Shown piece by piece: positions 9,217-17,812 of a stretch of 64,000 nucleotides of DNA. The DNA is from an uncultured Alistipes sp. GTDB lineage: Bacteria > Bacteroidota > Bacteroidia > Bacteroidales > Rikenellaceae. The DNA lies in contig CALLRW010000041.1 of NCBI GenBank assembly GCA_938014215.1, forward strand, positions 1-64,000, given 5' to 3'. The notes under the pieces are model-generated. The model saw only the letters and a list, made by a program, of their open reading frames with translations. It did not search any database and had not been told where the DNA came from. The position numbers and the translations under genes were made by a program. Position 1 is the first letter of the stretch, and every line of letters starts with the position of its first letter.

Positions 9217-9797
9217 AGCTATAAAATTTTAAGTTTTTAACAATCAGCAGTTTGGCCGCTCACGGGGCGGTTGTATCCCGTGATCGAATTGCAAAAGTAT
9301 AAAAAAAACGAGAAAAACAAAGAAAAATTATGGATTCTTGCCTTTTGGTTGGGCGCATGCAAACCAAACCCCTTCCGGAGGTTCCTGGAGAGGGGGTTTT
9401 CGGGGAAAAAAATTCAGTGGCCGGAAGTTTTCGAATTACTCCTCCGTTTCCTCTTTGGCAATCCGCCGCTGCCTGCGCGTGGTAGCGTGTCGGGTTGCTG
9501 CAGGGTCCGCCACATTCAGCGAGCATGAGTGCTGTGTCGCAGTGGTTGTCCACCGCATTCAGCGAGTTCGAGTGCTGTGTTGCAGCGGTTGTCCGCCGCA
9601 TCCTGCGAGATTAAGGGTTGCGTTGCAGAGGTTGTTTGCCGCAGCCTGCGGGTTTGTGTGTTGCGTCGCATCGCGGGGCCCCTGCCGCTTGCGAACAACC
9701 GGCGGCTCTTTCCGGATCGACCTACGCGCCTTCTCCCCGGAGTCGGGCCGACGGCTCTACCCGGACGACTCCCGGCCACGGGCTCTCTGAAGAGGGG
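9217..9797. other. Gene-free stretch upstream of the DUF2795 gene
   Basis: No convincing gene on either strand. The first 90 bp next to the DUF2795 start are A+T-rich and should hold its promoter. The remainder is G+C-rich and dominated by the 43-bp tandem repeat annotated separately. Open frames here are repetitive Arg/Cys-rich translations of the repeat and are judged non-coding. Confidence 0.6.
9487..9658. repeat. Degenerate 43-bp tandem repeat, about 4 copies
   Basis: Units begin at about 9487, 9530, 9573 and 9616. Shared core: a TGCTGTGTYGCAG-like start, then GGTTGTCCRCCGCA, then a TTCAGCGAG-like end. The copies differ at several positions. A 43-bp period is not a multiple of 3, which argues against coding use. 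Lies between the convergent 3' side of the methyltransferase gene and the DUF2795 upstream region. Confidence 0.75.
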
Positions 9798-10568
9798 TCA
9801 CCCCTCCTTGGTGGCGATGAAGAAGAGGTCGTAACACCCATCGGCCACGGGTCCGATCCGGTAATCCTCCATGCGGATCGAGGCCGTCAGATCGGTATTT
9901 TCGCGGAGGAGCCGTCGCCGGTTGAGGCGGTTTAACAGGTCATAGGGGATCTGCAGCATCCATCGCGGCAGCCGGTGCTGGAGATCGAGCCAGTCGAAAC
10001 GCGTGATGCGGGCCACACCTTGACGGTTCTTTTCGTAGTAGGCTCTGACCTGCTCGTTGCCGAAGACGCCGAGGGCCTCTATTGTCGGGAACTCCTCGGC
10101 GAGCAGCCGGCGGAGCTCCTGGGCGGTGTATTCGCGCACGTGCCAGGGATTGCGCGTGAGGGACATCGGAGCGTTGGGCGTGGTGACGATGAATCGGCCG
10201 CCGGGTCGGAGAACGCGGTGGATTTCGCGGACGAACTCCCGGTCGTCGCGGATATGCTCGATGACCTGGAACGAGATCACGCAGTCGAACGAGGCGTCGG
10301 GGAGGTCGATGGGCGGGACGACCGCCTGCCGGAACTCGACGTCGGGCCGGGCCAGCAGTTCGGGATCGGGCGTGTGCTTGTCCATCGTGACGAACCTTCG
10401 GGCGTGAGGTGCAACCACTTCGATGCCATATCCGGCGCCGGTCCCGATTTCGAGCACATCGCCCGTGATTCGTTCGGCGGCGGCGTAATAGGCGAGCAGC
10501 GAGCGTTGGAAGACGAAGTTGTCGGAGGCTTCGCGCGAGACCCGTTCTGCGGTATTGATTTTGGCCAT
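9798..10568 (-). CDS. Class I SAM-dependent methyltransferase
   Basis: 256 aa. Motif I VLEIGTGAGYG binds S-adenosylmethionine. The acidic loop, the post-II strand FDCVISFQVIEHI and the motif III region LRPGGRFIVTTPN place it in the Methyltransf_11/UbiE-like group. The C-terminal part is helical and basic. The substrate is not shown; such proteins in Bacteroidota act on lipids, quinones or sugars. It starts 14 nt after the CvfB-like gene on the same strand, so the two are probably co-transcribed. Confidence 0.85.
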   Translation of the reverse strand: MAKINTAERVSREASDNFVFQRSLLAYYAAAERITGDVLEIGTGAGYGIEVVAPHARRFVTMDKHTPDPELLARPDVEFRQAVVPPIDLPDASFDCVISFQVIEHIRDDREFVREIHRVLRPGGRFIVTTPNAPMSLTRNPWHVREYTAQELRRLLAEEFPTIEALGVFGNEQVRAYYEKNRQGVARITRFDWLDLQHRLPRWMLQIPYDLLNRLNRRRLLRENTDLTASIRMEDYRIGPVADGCYDLFFIATKEG

Positions 10569-10582
10569 GGTCTGTGGTGGGG

Positions 10583-11434
10583 TTAAAGGTCCGACGGGCG
10601 GGAGGTGAGCCGCATTCCCTTTTCGTCGGTTGTGACGGCGCCGCGCTTAAGCAGCATGCCGAGCGAACGTTTGAAGACCTTTTTGCTCATCTGCGTCCGG
10701 AGTTTGACCTCATCGGGGTCGCTGTTGTCGTTCAGGGGGAGGAACCCGCCGTTTTCGCGGAGGAGGCGCAGCAGCACCTCGGCCGAATCCTTGACCTGGG
10801 CGAATCCGCTCTGCTGGAGCGAGATGTCGATCCGGTTGTCGTCGGTGATGCGGCTGACGTAGCCCGTCATGCGGTCACCGACGGCGACCGGGCGGAAGAT
10901 CTGGTTTCGGTAGATCATCCCCCAGTGGCGGTTGTTGACGATGACGCGGAATCCGATTTCGCTCTGCGAGGCGACGAGCAGGTTGACCTCTTCGCGGGGT
11001 TTGACCGAGATGAGATCGTTGTTGACATAGGCCTTGAGCTTTTCGGTGGCGACGCAACGGCCGGTGATAGCGTCTTCGTAGATGTAAACCAGATAGGAGT
11101 GTCCGACGAGGACGCCGCCCTGCTGGTTTCGGTTCGGGAGGAAGATATCCTTGCCGTGGAGGCCCCAGTCGAGGAATGCCCCGTGCGGGGTTTTGTCGAC
11201 GACGCGCAGGAATCCGGCCTGGCCGACCAGGAGGAGGGGCGTTTCGGTGGTAGCGACGAGACGGTCTTCGGAGTCGTGGTAGATGAAGACCTCCTTTTTG
11301 TCGCCGACCTTGTCGGAGAGAGAGGTATAGCGGTTTGGCAGCAGGACCTCCTGCTGCTCTTCGTCTGCGAGGTAGAGACCGTGGTCGGAGATTCGGCTGA
11401 CGGTCAGGGATTCGATGCGTCCGGCTCTGAGCAT
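10583..11434 (-). CDS. cvfB: CvfB/YitL-family S1-like RNA-binding protein
   Basis: 283 aa from the ATG at 11434 (MLRAGRIESL); longer in-frame extensions run through the promoter and are rejected. It has tandem S1-like beta-barrel segments: one near the N-terminus, one around HGKDIFLPNRNQQGG, and one near VGDRMTGYVSRITDDNRID. The C-terminal winged-helix-like region (MSKKVFKRSLGMLLKRG) is typical of CvfB. Members bind RNA and affect virulence-factor expression in Gram-positive bacteria; the role in Bacteroidota is inferred. First gene of a two-gene unit with the methyltransferase. Confidence 0.85.
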   Translation of the reverse strand: MLRAGRIESLTVSRISDHGLYLADEEQQEVLLPNRYTSLSDKVGDKKEVFIYHDSEDRLVATTETPLLLVGQAGFLRVVDKTPHGAFLDWGLHGKDIFLPNRNQQGGVLVGHSYLVYIYEDAITGRCVATEKLKAYVNNDLISVKPREEVNLLVASQSEIGFRVIVNNRHWGMIYRNQIFRPVAVGDRMTGYVSRITDDNRIDISLQQSGFAQVKDSAEVLLRLLRENGGFLPLNDNSDPDEVKLRTQMSKKVFKRSLGMLLKRGAVTTDEKGMRLTSRPSDL

Positions 11435-11460
11435 AAAAAAACGTGTGGATTGATCCGGTG

Positions 11461-11492
11461 CAAAATTACGTTTAATTTCGTGCGTTTCCAAA
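11461..11492 (-). promoter_or_regulatory. Promoter of cvfB
   Basis: Minus-strand TTTG (11492-11489), 20-nt spacer, TAATTTTG (11468-11461): a full Bacteroidota-type promoter 27 bp before the chosen cvfB start. It supports the short start. Confidence 0.6.
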
Positions 11493-11733
11493 CTCCGGGG
11501 CAAGAAGCTGCAAAAAGCGCAAAATCCGGGGTCGGAAAGTTGGAGGATTCGCAAAAAATCGGTATATTCGTACAAGGAGGGCCGGAGTGTCGGGTGAGCG
11601 AGGGCGGAAAGCCGAGGCGGGGGGCGGAGGTGTCGAGGGGCGATTCGCGGGAGAGTGGGGTAGGGATGATGCGGGAGCGTTTCCGGTCCGGACTGAAGAC
11701 AAGACCCTTGAATCCATAACGAACGATAAGACC

Positions 11734-12510
11734 ATGAATTCCAACGCCAATTTTGATCTGAGTTTTTTACAGCTGGATGCGACGACCCTGGATACCCGCA
11801 CGCTTGCGGAGGTAGGCGAACTGATCGATCGGACACCGGGCGATCTGGTGGTGCTGCCGGAGATGTTTGCGACGGGTTTCCGGACCGATGCCGCGGCGGT
11901 GGCGCAGCCCGTCGACGGGGAGATCGTCACAGCGCTGCGGGCATGGGCCCGCGAGAGCGGCAAGGCCGTTGTGGGGAGCGTTGCCGTAACCGATGGCCCG
12001 ACATTCCGCAACCGGTTGTTCTTTGCCCGGCCGACGGGCGAACTGGAGTGGTATGACAAACGCCATCTGTTCCGTCCGGGGGGCGAGACCGACACCTTCA
12101 CCCCGGGAGACCGCCGCACGGTGGTCGAGTACCGCGGCATTCGATTCCTGCTGCTGGTCTGCTACGATCTGCGCTTTCCGGTCTGGAGCCGCTGCCGGCG
12201 GGACTACGACGTGATTCTGTGCAGTGCGGCATGGCCTTCGTCACGACGCGACGTGTGGCGGACGCTGCTGTGCGCCCGGGCGCTGGAGAACCAGGCGTGG
12301 ATCGTCGGGGCGAACTTCTGCGGCGAGGATCCGACGGGCCGCTATGCGGGAGCATCGGCGATTGTCGACTGCTACGGACGCTTCCGGGCGGAGGCACCCG
12401 AGTCCGCATCGGTTTGCCGCACGGTTCACTTCTCGCTCGAAGAGCAGAACCGCTTCCGCGAACGCTTTCCGACCTGGCGCGAAGCGGATGACTTCACTTT
12501 GGGACAATAA
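11734..12510 (+). CDS. Nitrilase-superfamily omega-amidase
   Basis: 258 aa from the ATG at 11734; upstream in-frame sequence is low-complexity. The nitrilase catalytic triad is visible as E43 (VLPEMFATGF), K109 (WYDKRHLF) and C143 (LVCYDLRFPVW). Length and the CYDLRFP signature fit the YafV/Nit2 omega-amidase branch, which hydrolyses alpha-keto acid amides such as 2-oxoglutaramate. Cytoplasmic. Divergent from cvfB, with a 300-bp shared intergenic region that contains the cvfB promoter. Confidence 0.85.
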   Translation: MNSNANFDLSFLQLDATTLDTRTLAEVGELIDRTPGDLVVLPEMFATGFRTDAAAVAQPVDGEIVTALRAWARESGKAVVGSVAVTDGPTFRNRLFFARPTGELEWYDKRHLFRPGGETDTFTPGDRRTVVEYRGIRFLLLVCYDLRFPVWSRCRRDYDVILCSAAWPSSRRDVWRTLLCARALENQAWIVGANFCGEDPTGRYAGASAIVDCYGRFRAEAPESASVCRTVHFSLEEQNRFRERFPTWREADDFTLGQ

Positions 12511-12527
12511 AATCCCGGAAAATATCG

Positions 12528-12535
12528 TATCTTTG
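12528..12535 (+). promoter_or_regulatory. -7 promoter element before uvrA
   Basis: TATCTTTG matches TANNTTTG and lies immediately after the nitrilase stop. No clear -33 box at normal spacing. If used, the uvrA transcript has a leader of more than 200 nt, G+C-rich; no known riboswitch recognised in it. Confidence 0.4.
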
Positions 12536-12772
12536 CACGATTCCCCCGCCCGTGCGGGCCGAACCCCCGGAGAGCCTCTTCGCAAGGGGACCTGACGGGG
12601 CCAGCGCTGCTTCGGCCGGTGGTCGTGGCGGATGCCTCTGGTTGGCTGTCGGTAGCTGCTGCGGCCGCCGGGTGCCGATTTCGGCTGACGGGCCTGCGCT
12701 CGGAGGGGCAGGGCGGTTCTGCGGACGGAGATGAATGCCGCCCGTCGGGATGGCAAGAGACAAGCGTGAATT

Positions 12773-15589
12773 ATGGAGGATACGATCAAGATACTGGGCG
12801 CCCGGGTCCACAACCTGAAGAATGTGGATCTGGAGATTCCGCGCCATAAACTGGTGGTGATCACGGGCCTTTCGGGTTCGGGCAAATCGTCGCTGGCCTT
12901 CGACACGATCTACGCCGAGGGACAGCGGCGCTATATGGAGACGCTGTCGACCTACGCGCGGCAGTTCGTGGGGACGATGGAGCGCCCCGACGTGGACAAG
13001 ATCACGGGCCTGAGCCCGGTGGTGGCCATCGAACAGAAGACCACCAACAAGAATCCGCGCTCGACGGTGGGGACCGTGACGGAGATCAACGACTTTCTGC
13101 GTCTGCTCTACGCGCGGGCCTCGCGGGCCTATTCGCCGGTGACGGGCGAGGAGATGGTCCACTATACCGACGACCAGATAGCCGACCTGATTCTCAAGGG
13201 CTTTGCCGGGCGCCGCATTGCGCTGATGGCCCCGGTTGTCAAGGGGCGCAAGGGTCACTACCGCGAACTTTTCGAATCGCTGGCCAAGAAGGGTTACATC
13301 TACGCCCGCATCGACGGAGAGATCCGTGAGATTTCGGCCGGGATGCGCCTCGACCGCTACAAGATCCACACGATCGACCTGGTTGTCGACCGGCTGGTGG
13401 TGAGCGAGGAGTCGCGCGACCGGCTGATGACCTCGCTCCAGGAGGCGATGCGCCAGGGCAAGGGGACGATGGCCGTCTACGACTACGGGACCGAGCAGCA
13501 GCGCTTCTATTCGCGTCATCTGATGTGCCCGACGACGGGCATTGCCTTCGAGGATCCGGCGCCTCACACCTTTTCGTTCAACTCGCCGAAGGGGGCGTGT
13601 CCCCACTGTAACGGACTGGGCGAGGAGGCGGTTTTCGACGTAGGGAAGATCATCCCCGACCGGAACCTTTCGCTGCGCGAGGGCGGGGGCGAGCCGCTGG
13701 GCAAATACCGCAACAACATGCTCTTCGCAACGCTCGAGATGCTGGGGCGCCGCTATGACTTCACGCTGGACGATCCGATTTCGAGCTTTTCGGAGGAGGC
13801 GCTCAACGCCGTGCTTTACGGCGATTCGGAGCCGCTGACGGTCGATCTCACGGAGTTCAGCTCCTCGGGCGGACGGCAGTTCCTGACGTGGGAGGGCGTT
13901 GCCGAGTACATCGGCCGCACGGAGGACGACGATTCGAAACGGGGCCAGAAGTGGCGCGACCAGTTTCTGGTCTACCGCAAGTGTTCGGTCTGCGGGGGGA
14001 CGCGCCTGAAGAAGGAGGCGCTGCAGTTCCGCATCGCGGGCAAGAACATCGCCGAGGTCTCGGCCCTGTCGATTGCCGAATTTTCGGAGTGGGTTCCGAC
14101 GCTGCGCGGGGCGATGACCGACAAGGAGTGGCGCATTGCGCAGGAGATCGTCAAGGAGATCTCCGAGCGGCTGCGCTTTCTGATGGACGTGGGGCTGGGA
14201 TACCTGTCGCTGGCGCGGTCGTCGCGGTCGCTGTCTGGGGGCGAGAGCCAGCGGATCCGGCTGGCGACGCAGATCGGCTCGAAGCTGGTCAACGTCCTCT
14301 ATATCCTCGATGAGCCCTCGATCGGCCTCCACCAGCGGGACAACCAGCGGCTGATCCGCAGTCTGGAGGAGCTTCGCGATGCGGGCAACTCGGTGATCGT
14401 CGTCGAGCACGACGAGGATATGATGCGTGCGGCGGATTTCATCGTCGACGTGGGTCCGAAGGCGGGCCGTCGGGGCGGACAGATCGTTGCGGCGGGCACC
14501 TTCGACGATATCCTGAAGAGCCATACCATCACGGCTGATTACCTGACGGGCCGCCGGCGGATCGAGATCCCCGCGACGCTGCGCCCCGGCACGGGCGAGT
14601 CGATCACGATCCACGGTGCCCGCGGCAACAACCTCAAGAACGTGACGGTAAGCTTTCCGCTGGGCAAGTTCATCTGCGTGACGGGGGTGAGCGGATCGGG
14701 CAAGTCGACGCTGATCAACGAGACGTTGCGTCCGATCCTTTCGCGGGCGCTCTACCGTTCGCTGGACCAGCCGCTGGAGTACGATTCGATCGAGGGGATC
14801 GAGCACATCGACAAGCTGGTGGTCGTCGACCAGTCGCCCATCGGGCGCACGCCGCGGTCGAATCCGGCGACCTATTCGAACGTTTTTGCCGACATCCGCA
14901 AGCTCTTCGAGATGACGCCCGACGCGCAGATCCGGGGCTTCAAGGCGGGGCGGTTTTCGTTCAACGTCAAGGGCGGACGGTGCGAGGAGTGCCGCGGGGC
15001 CGGGGTGCAGACCATCGAGATGAACTTTCTGCCCGATGTCTACGTGCGTTGCAAGGCGTGCGGCGGCCACCGCTACAACCGCGAGACGCTCGAGGTGCGC
15101 TACAAGGGAAAGAACATCGACGACGTGCTGAACATGACGGTGAACATGGCCGTGGAGTTTTTCGAGAACATCCCCTCGATCTACCAGAAGCTGAAGGCGA
15201 TCCAGGAGGTCGGTCTGGGCTATCTGACGCTGGGCCAGCCGTGTACGACGCTGTCCGGGGGCGAGAGCCAGCGCATCAAGCTCTCGTCGGAGTTGTCGAA
15301 ACGCGATACGGGCCGCACGCTCTACATTCTGGACGAGCCGACGACGGGTCTTCATTTCGAGGATATCCGCCTGCTGCTCGATGTGCTGAACAAGCTGGTC
15401 GACCGGGGGAATACGGTGATTGTGATCGAGCATAACCTCGATGTGGTGAAGGTGGCCGACCATCTGATCGACATAGGCCCGGAGGGGGGCGCGGCCGGCG
15501 GCGAGGTGATCGCGCAGGGAACCCCCCACGAGGTGGCGCAGTGCGAACGGAGCTACACGGGCCAGTTCCTGAAGCGGATGGGCCTTTGA
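12773..15589 (+). CDS. uvrA: Excinuclease ABC subunit A
   Basis: 938 aa, normal UvrA length. Two ABC ATPase halves: Walker A GLSGSGKSS near the N-terminus and GVSGSGKST near residue 640; ABC signatures LSGGESQRIRLATQ and LSGGESQRIKLSSE; Walker B motifs in LYILDEPSIGLH and LYILDEPTTGLH. Zinc-finger cysteines are present in CPHCNGLG, CSVCGGTRL, and in CEECRGAG with CKACGGHR. It recognises damaged DNA with UvrB in nucleotide excision repair. No defect seen. Followed by a strong hairpin terminator. Confidence 0.98.
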   Translation: MEDTIKILGARVHNLKNVDLEIPRHKLVVITGLSGSGKSSLAFDTIYAEGQRRYMETLSTYARQFVGTMERPDVDKITGLSPVVAIEQKTTNKNPRSTVGTVTEINDFLRLLYARASRAYSPVTGEEMVHYTDDQIADLILKGFAGRRIALMAPVVKGRKGHYRELFESLAKKGYIYARIDGEIREISAGMRLDRYKIHTIDLVVDRLVVSEESRDRLMTSLQEAMRQGKGTMAVYDYGTEQQRFYSRHLMCPTTGIAFEDPAPHTFSFNSPKGACPHCNGLGEEAVFDVGKIIPDRNLSLREGGGEPLGKYRNNMLFATLEMLGRRYDFTLDDPISSFSEEALNAVLYGDSEPLTVDLTEFSSSGGRQFLTWEGVAEYIGRTEDDDSKRGQKWRDQFLVYRKCSVCGGTRLKKEALQFRIAGKNIAEVSALSIAEFSEWVPTLRGAMTDKEWRIAQEIVKEISERLRFLMDVGLGYLSLARSSRSLSGGESQRIRLATQIGSKLVNVLYILDEPSIGLHQRDNQRLIRSLEELRDAGNSVIVVEHDEDMMRAADFIVDVGPKAGRRGGQIVAAGTFDDILKSHTITADYLTGRRRIEIPATLRPGTGESITIHGARGNNLKNVTVSFPLGKFICVTGVSGSGKSTLINETLRPILSRALYRSLDQPLEYDSIEGIEHIDKLVVVDQSPIGRTPRSNPATYSNVFADIRKLFEMTPDAQIRGFKAGRFSFNVKGGRCEECRGAGVQTIEMNFLPDVYVRCKACGGHRYNRETLEVRYKGKNIDDVLNMTVNMAVEFFENIPSIYQKLKAIQEVGLGYLTLGQPCTTLSGGESQRIKLSSELSKRDTGRTLYILDEPTTGLHFEDIRLLLDVLNKLVDRGNTVIVIEHNLDVVKVADHLIDIGPEGGAAGGEVIAQGTPHEVAQCERSYTGQFLKRMGL

Positions 15590-15765
15590 CCTGCGATTCC
15601 GCGGAGAGCCCATGCCGGAGTCGGCGCTTTGCCGTAAGCGAGCGCCTGTTTGTGTAAACCTCGGGATCCGCACCCTTCCGATGGAGACCCGCATTCTCGC
15701 GGCGACTGCATGCACGCTTGGATATCCTCTTACTCCCGGCTACGGCTGCCTGTATACCCGCATAT

Positions 15766-15800
15766 AAAAGGAGGTTCCGGAATTTCCGGAACCTCCTTTT
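15766..15800. terminator. Perfect 17-bp hairpin terminator, bidirectional
   Basis: AAAAGGAGGTTCCGGAA (15766-15782) pairs fully with 15784-15800, with A and T tracts at the two ends. It can serve uvrA from the left and the small broken gene from the right. The core GGAGGTTCC recurs in the hairpin at 36541. Confidence 0.8.
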
Positions 15801-15816
15801 TCGTTTCAGCCGGGCC

Positions 15817-16135
15817 TTATCGCCGGACGCGGGTGGCTTTAGCGGGAGCCGTCCGGGCGGTGGATTTCTCCATCACGGGCCGTTCTCCGCTTACGGAGAG
15901 GATCGGCTTCCGCAGCTGGAGACCCTTGACGCCGGCATGACTGCACTTCGCGGCGGCCTGGAAGGCGCCGTAGGGTCGGAATTCCTCGACGGGCGATCCG
16001 ATTTTCGCGATAGAGGTTGTAGATGGTTTTGTCGGCGCCCTTGATACCGGCCAGGGAGTCGGCACTTCCTCCGGCGAGCAGGGAGGTGACGCTCAGAATG
16101 GCAAACAAGCAGATAGTATTCTTCGCAATACGCAT
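15817..16135 (-). pseudogene. Frameshifted small exported protein
   Basis: An ATG at 16135 opens a convincing signal peptide (MRIAKNTICLFAILSVTSLL). Reading stays protein-like to about IYNLYREN, then turns into Arg-rich out-of-frame translation. The frame shifted by one base is protein-like from about 16010 onward (IGSPVEEFRPYGAFQAAAKC) and ends at 15817. Joined, they give about 105 aa. This indicates a single-base frameshift near a run of four A residues (minus strand) around 16008-16016, so it is either a real pseudogene or an assembly error. The family was not recognised. Confidence 0.5.
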
Positions 16136-16594
16136 AGGCCTTGTCTTTGTATGGTGTGGCGAGGTGGAATACCGCCAGATCGGTATGATGCGGGAGCCGG
16201 GCTGCGAGTCGGTACCGGGGTGCGGGTGGACAGGCTCCCGACAGCAAAAGTAGGAATATTCTCTCCGAACTGCAACACTTTCCCGGATATTTGCCCGTTG
16301 CCGGGGGCTGATTCCCGTTTTTATCCCTTTTGGCCGGGGGGGCGGCCTGTGGTTGGATGCCATCCGGACCGGTCTTTGAAGCGGATGGGCCTGTGACCTG
16401 CGAATCCCGGACGCGGCGATCCTCCGTCCGGAAATTTTTTGCGGCCATCCGGTTCCGGATTTGTCCCGATTCCGCCCGGCAGCCCCTCCGGACACCCTGC
16501 CGCAGGGGGTAATCCTGCCGACCGGCGCGCAGAACGTCTTCGGGGCTGCGGCATCGATTTTGCGCTCATGGCCGATACCAAACCTTATCGTGCT
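16136..16594. other. Gene-free stretch between the broken gene and the DUF4251 gene
   Basis: Mixed composition. Open frames are short and Pro/Arg-rich on both strands. I see no recognisable gene, RNA or clear repeat. It should hold the two divergent promoters, but no clean TANNTTTG pair was found. Confidence 0.5.
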
Positions 16595-17137
16595 ATGAAA
16601 AAAACAGCCATTTTTGTCATGGGCCTGCTGCTGTGTGCGGCGGCCGTTACGGTAATCGGACAGAAGAAGGTTCTCTCTCCGAAACAGGAACAGCGTGAGG
16701 TGCGCGAGCAGCGCCGTGCGGAGCGTCTGGCCAACTACCAGAAGACGATGGATTCGATCATTCTGTCGCGGAACTTCCAGTTCAATCCGCAGACGATGCA
16801 GCAGCAGCCGACGGGCCCGATGCGTCAGATCATGAACCCTACCTTCAGCGTGGGGGTCTGGGACGGGACGGTAGACATCTGTCTGCCTTATATCAAGGGG
16901 TACGTTCCTCCCTACTACACGACGATTATCAACTGTACGGTTCCCAACGTGCAGGGCTATACGACCGAGCAGACCCACGAAGGGTGGATGGTGACCTTCT
17001 CGACATCGCTCTTCACGGCGTCGACCTACACCTTTACCTTCGAGATCTTCACGCGCACGGGCGGTGCGAACCTGACGATCACCAATCCGTGGTACAACGC
17101 GGTGCAGTATTCGGGAACGATATCGCAGCTCTATTGA
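16595..17137 (+). CDS. DUF4251 domain-containing exported protein
   Basis: 180 aa from the ATG at 16595, which begins a signal peptide (MKKTAIFVMGLLLCAAAVTV). A charged helical segment (KQEQREVREQRRAERL) follows, then a beta-rich C-terminal domain with ILSRNFQFNPQTM, ICLPYIKGYVPPYY and the closing WYNAVQYSGTISQLY, matching DUF4251 of Bacteroidota. Function unknown; probably periplasmic. The upstream in-frame codons are Pro/Arg-rich and are not taken as coding. Ends just before a bidirectional terminator shared with ispF. Confidence 0.85.
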   Translation: MKKTAIFVMGLLLCAAAVTVIGQKKVLSPKQEQREVREQRRAERLANYQKTMDSIILSRNFQFNPQTMQQQPTGPMRQIMNPTFSVGVWDGTVDICLPYIKGYVPPYYTTIINCTVPNVQGYTTEQTHEGWMVTFSTSLFTASTYTFTFEIFTRTGGANLTITNPWYNAVQYSGTISQLY

Positions 17138-17163
17138 GCGACCGATTCGGTTTTTGCATGAAG

Positions 17164-17199
17164 AAAGGCCTCTCTCCGCTATTCGCGGAAGAGGCCTTT
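17164..17199. terminator. Bidirectional hairpin terminator between DUF4251 gene and ispF
   Basis: AAAGGCCTCT (17164-17173) pairs with AGAGGCCTTT (17190-17199), with a further CCGC/GCGG inner stem. A and T tracts on both sides suit convergent genes. Confidence 0.8.
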
Positions 17200-17264
17200 T
17201 CGGTGTTTCCGGATGCCCGTACGGTTACGGTCCGCCTTCCGGGCATCGCGGTTTCCGGTCCGGG

Positions 17265-17747
17265 TCAGTCGCGGTAGATCAGCGCCACGGCCGAGACCGA
17301 GACCCCCTCTTCACGCCCCTCGAAACCGAGCCGTTCGGTGGTTGTGGCCTTGACCGATACGCGGTCGACGCCGATCTCCATCTCGGCGGCCAGCGCTTCG
17401 CGCATGCGGTCGATATAGGGCCGCAGCTTGGGTCGCTGCATGCGGATGGTGCAGTCGACGTTTCCGATCCGGAATCCTTTTTCGCGGATCAGGGCGACGG
17501 TCCGCCGCAGGAGGATGCGCGAATCGATCCCGCTGAATTCATCCGACGTATCGGGGAAGTGGAGTCCGATATCTCCCAGGGCGGCAGCCCCGAGCAGGGC
17601 GTCGCAGAGAGCATGAATGGCCACATCGCCGTCCGAATGGGCGACACAACCCTTCGAGTGGGGGATCTCTATGCCCCCCAGAACGAGCCGCAGGCCGTCG
17701 GCCAGCGCATGGACATCATATCCGTGTCCGATTCTGAAATCCGTCAT
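17265..17747 (-). CDS. ispF: 2-C-methyl-D-erythritol 2,4-cyclodiphosphate synthase
   Basis: 160 aa, standard IspF length. Metal-binding residues lie in RIGHGYDVHAL near the N-terminus and in GDVAIHALCDALLGA. The loop HFPDTSDEFSGIDS and the C-terminal KATTTERLGFEGREEGVS signature are intact. It makes the cyclodiphosphate intermediate of the MEP isoprenoid pathway. Cytoplasmic trimer in known members. Divergent from pepD with a 65-bp gap holding the pepD promoter. Confidence 0.97.
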   Translation of the reverse strand: MTDFRIGHGYDVHALADGLRLVLGGIEIPHSKGCVAHSDGDVAIHALCDALLGAAALGDIGLHFPDTSDEFSGIDSRILLRRTVALIREKGFRIGNVDCTIRMQRPKLRPYIDRMREALAAEMEIGVDRVSVKATTTERLGFEGREEGVSVSAVALIYRD

Positions 17748-17763
17748 ATTGTACGTTTTGATC

Positions 17764-17794
17764 TTGCCAAAATAGGGAAAAAAGCGTAACTTTG
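17764..17794 (+). promoter_or_regulatory. Promoter of pepD
   Basis: TTG (17764-17766), 20-nt spacer, TAACTTTG (17787-17794). It ends 18 bp before the pepD start at 17813, which excludes the upstream in-frame start. Confidence 0.6.
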
Positions 17795-17812
17795 CAAAAA
17801 TACCTGAAATCT

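Noticed and set aside
12494..15715. 1073-aa minus-strand frame across uvrA
   Set aside because: Arg/His/Leu-rich antisense shadow of uvrA, whose ABC motifs are all intact on the plus strand.
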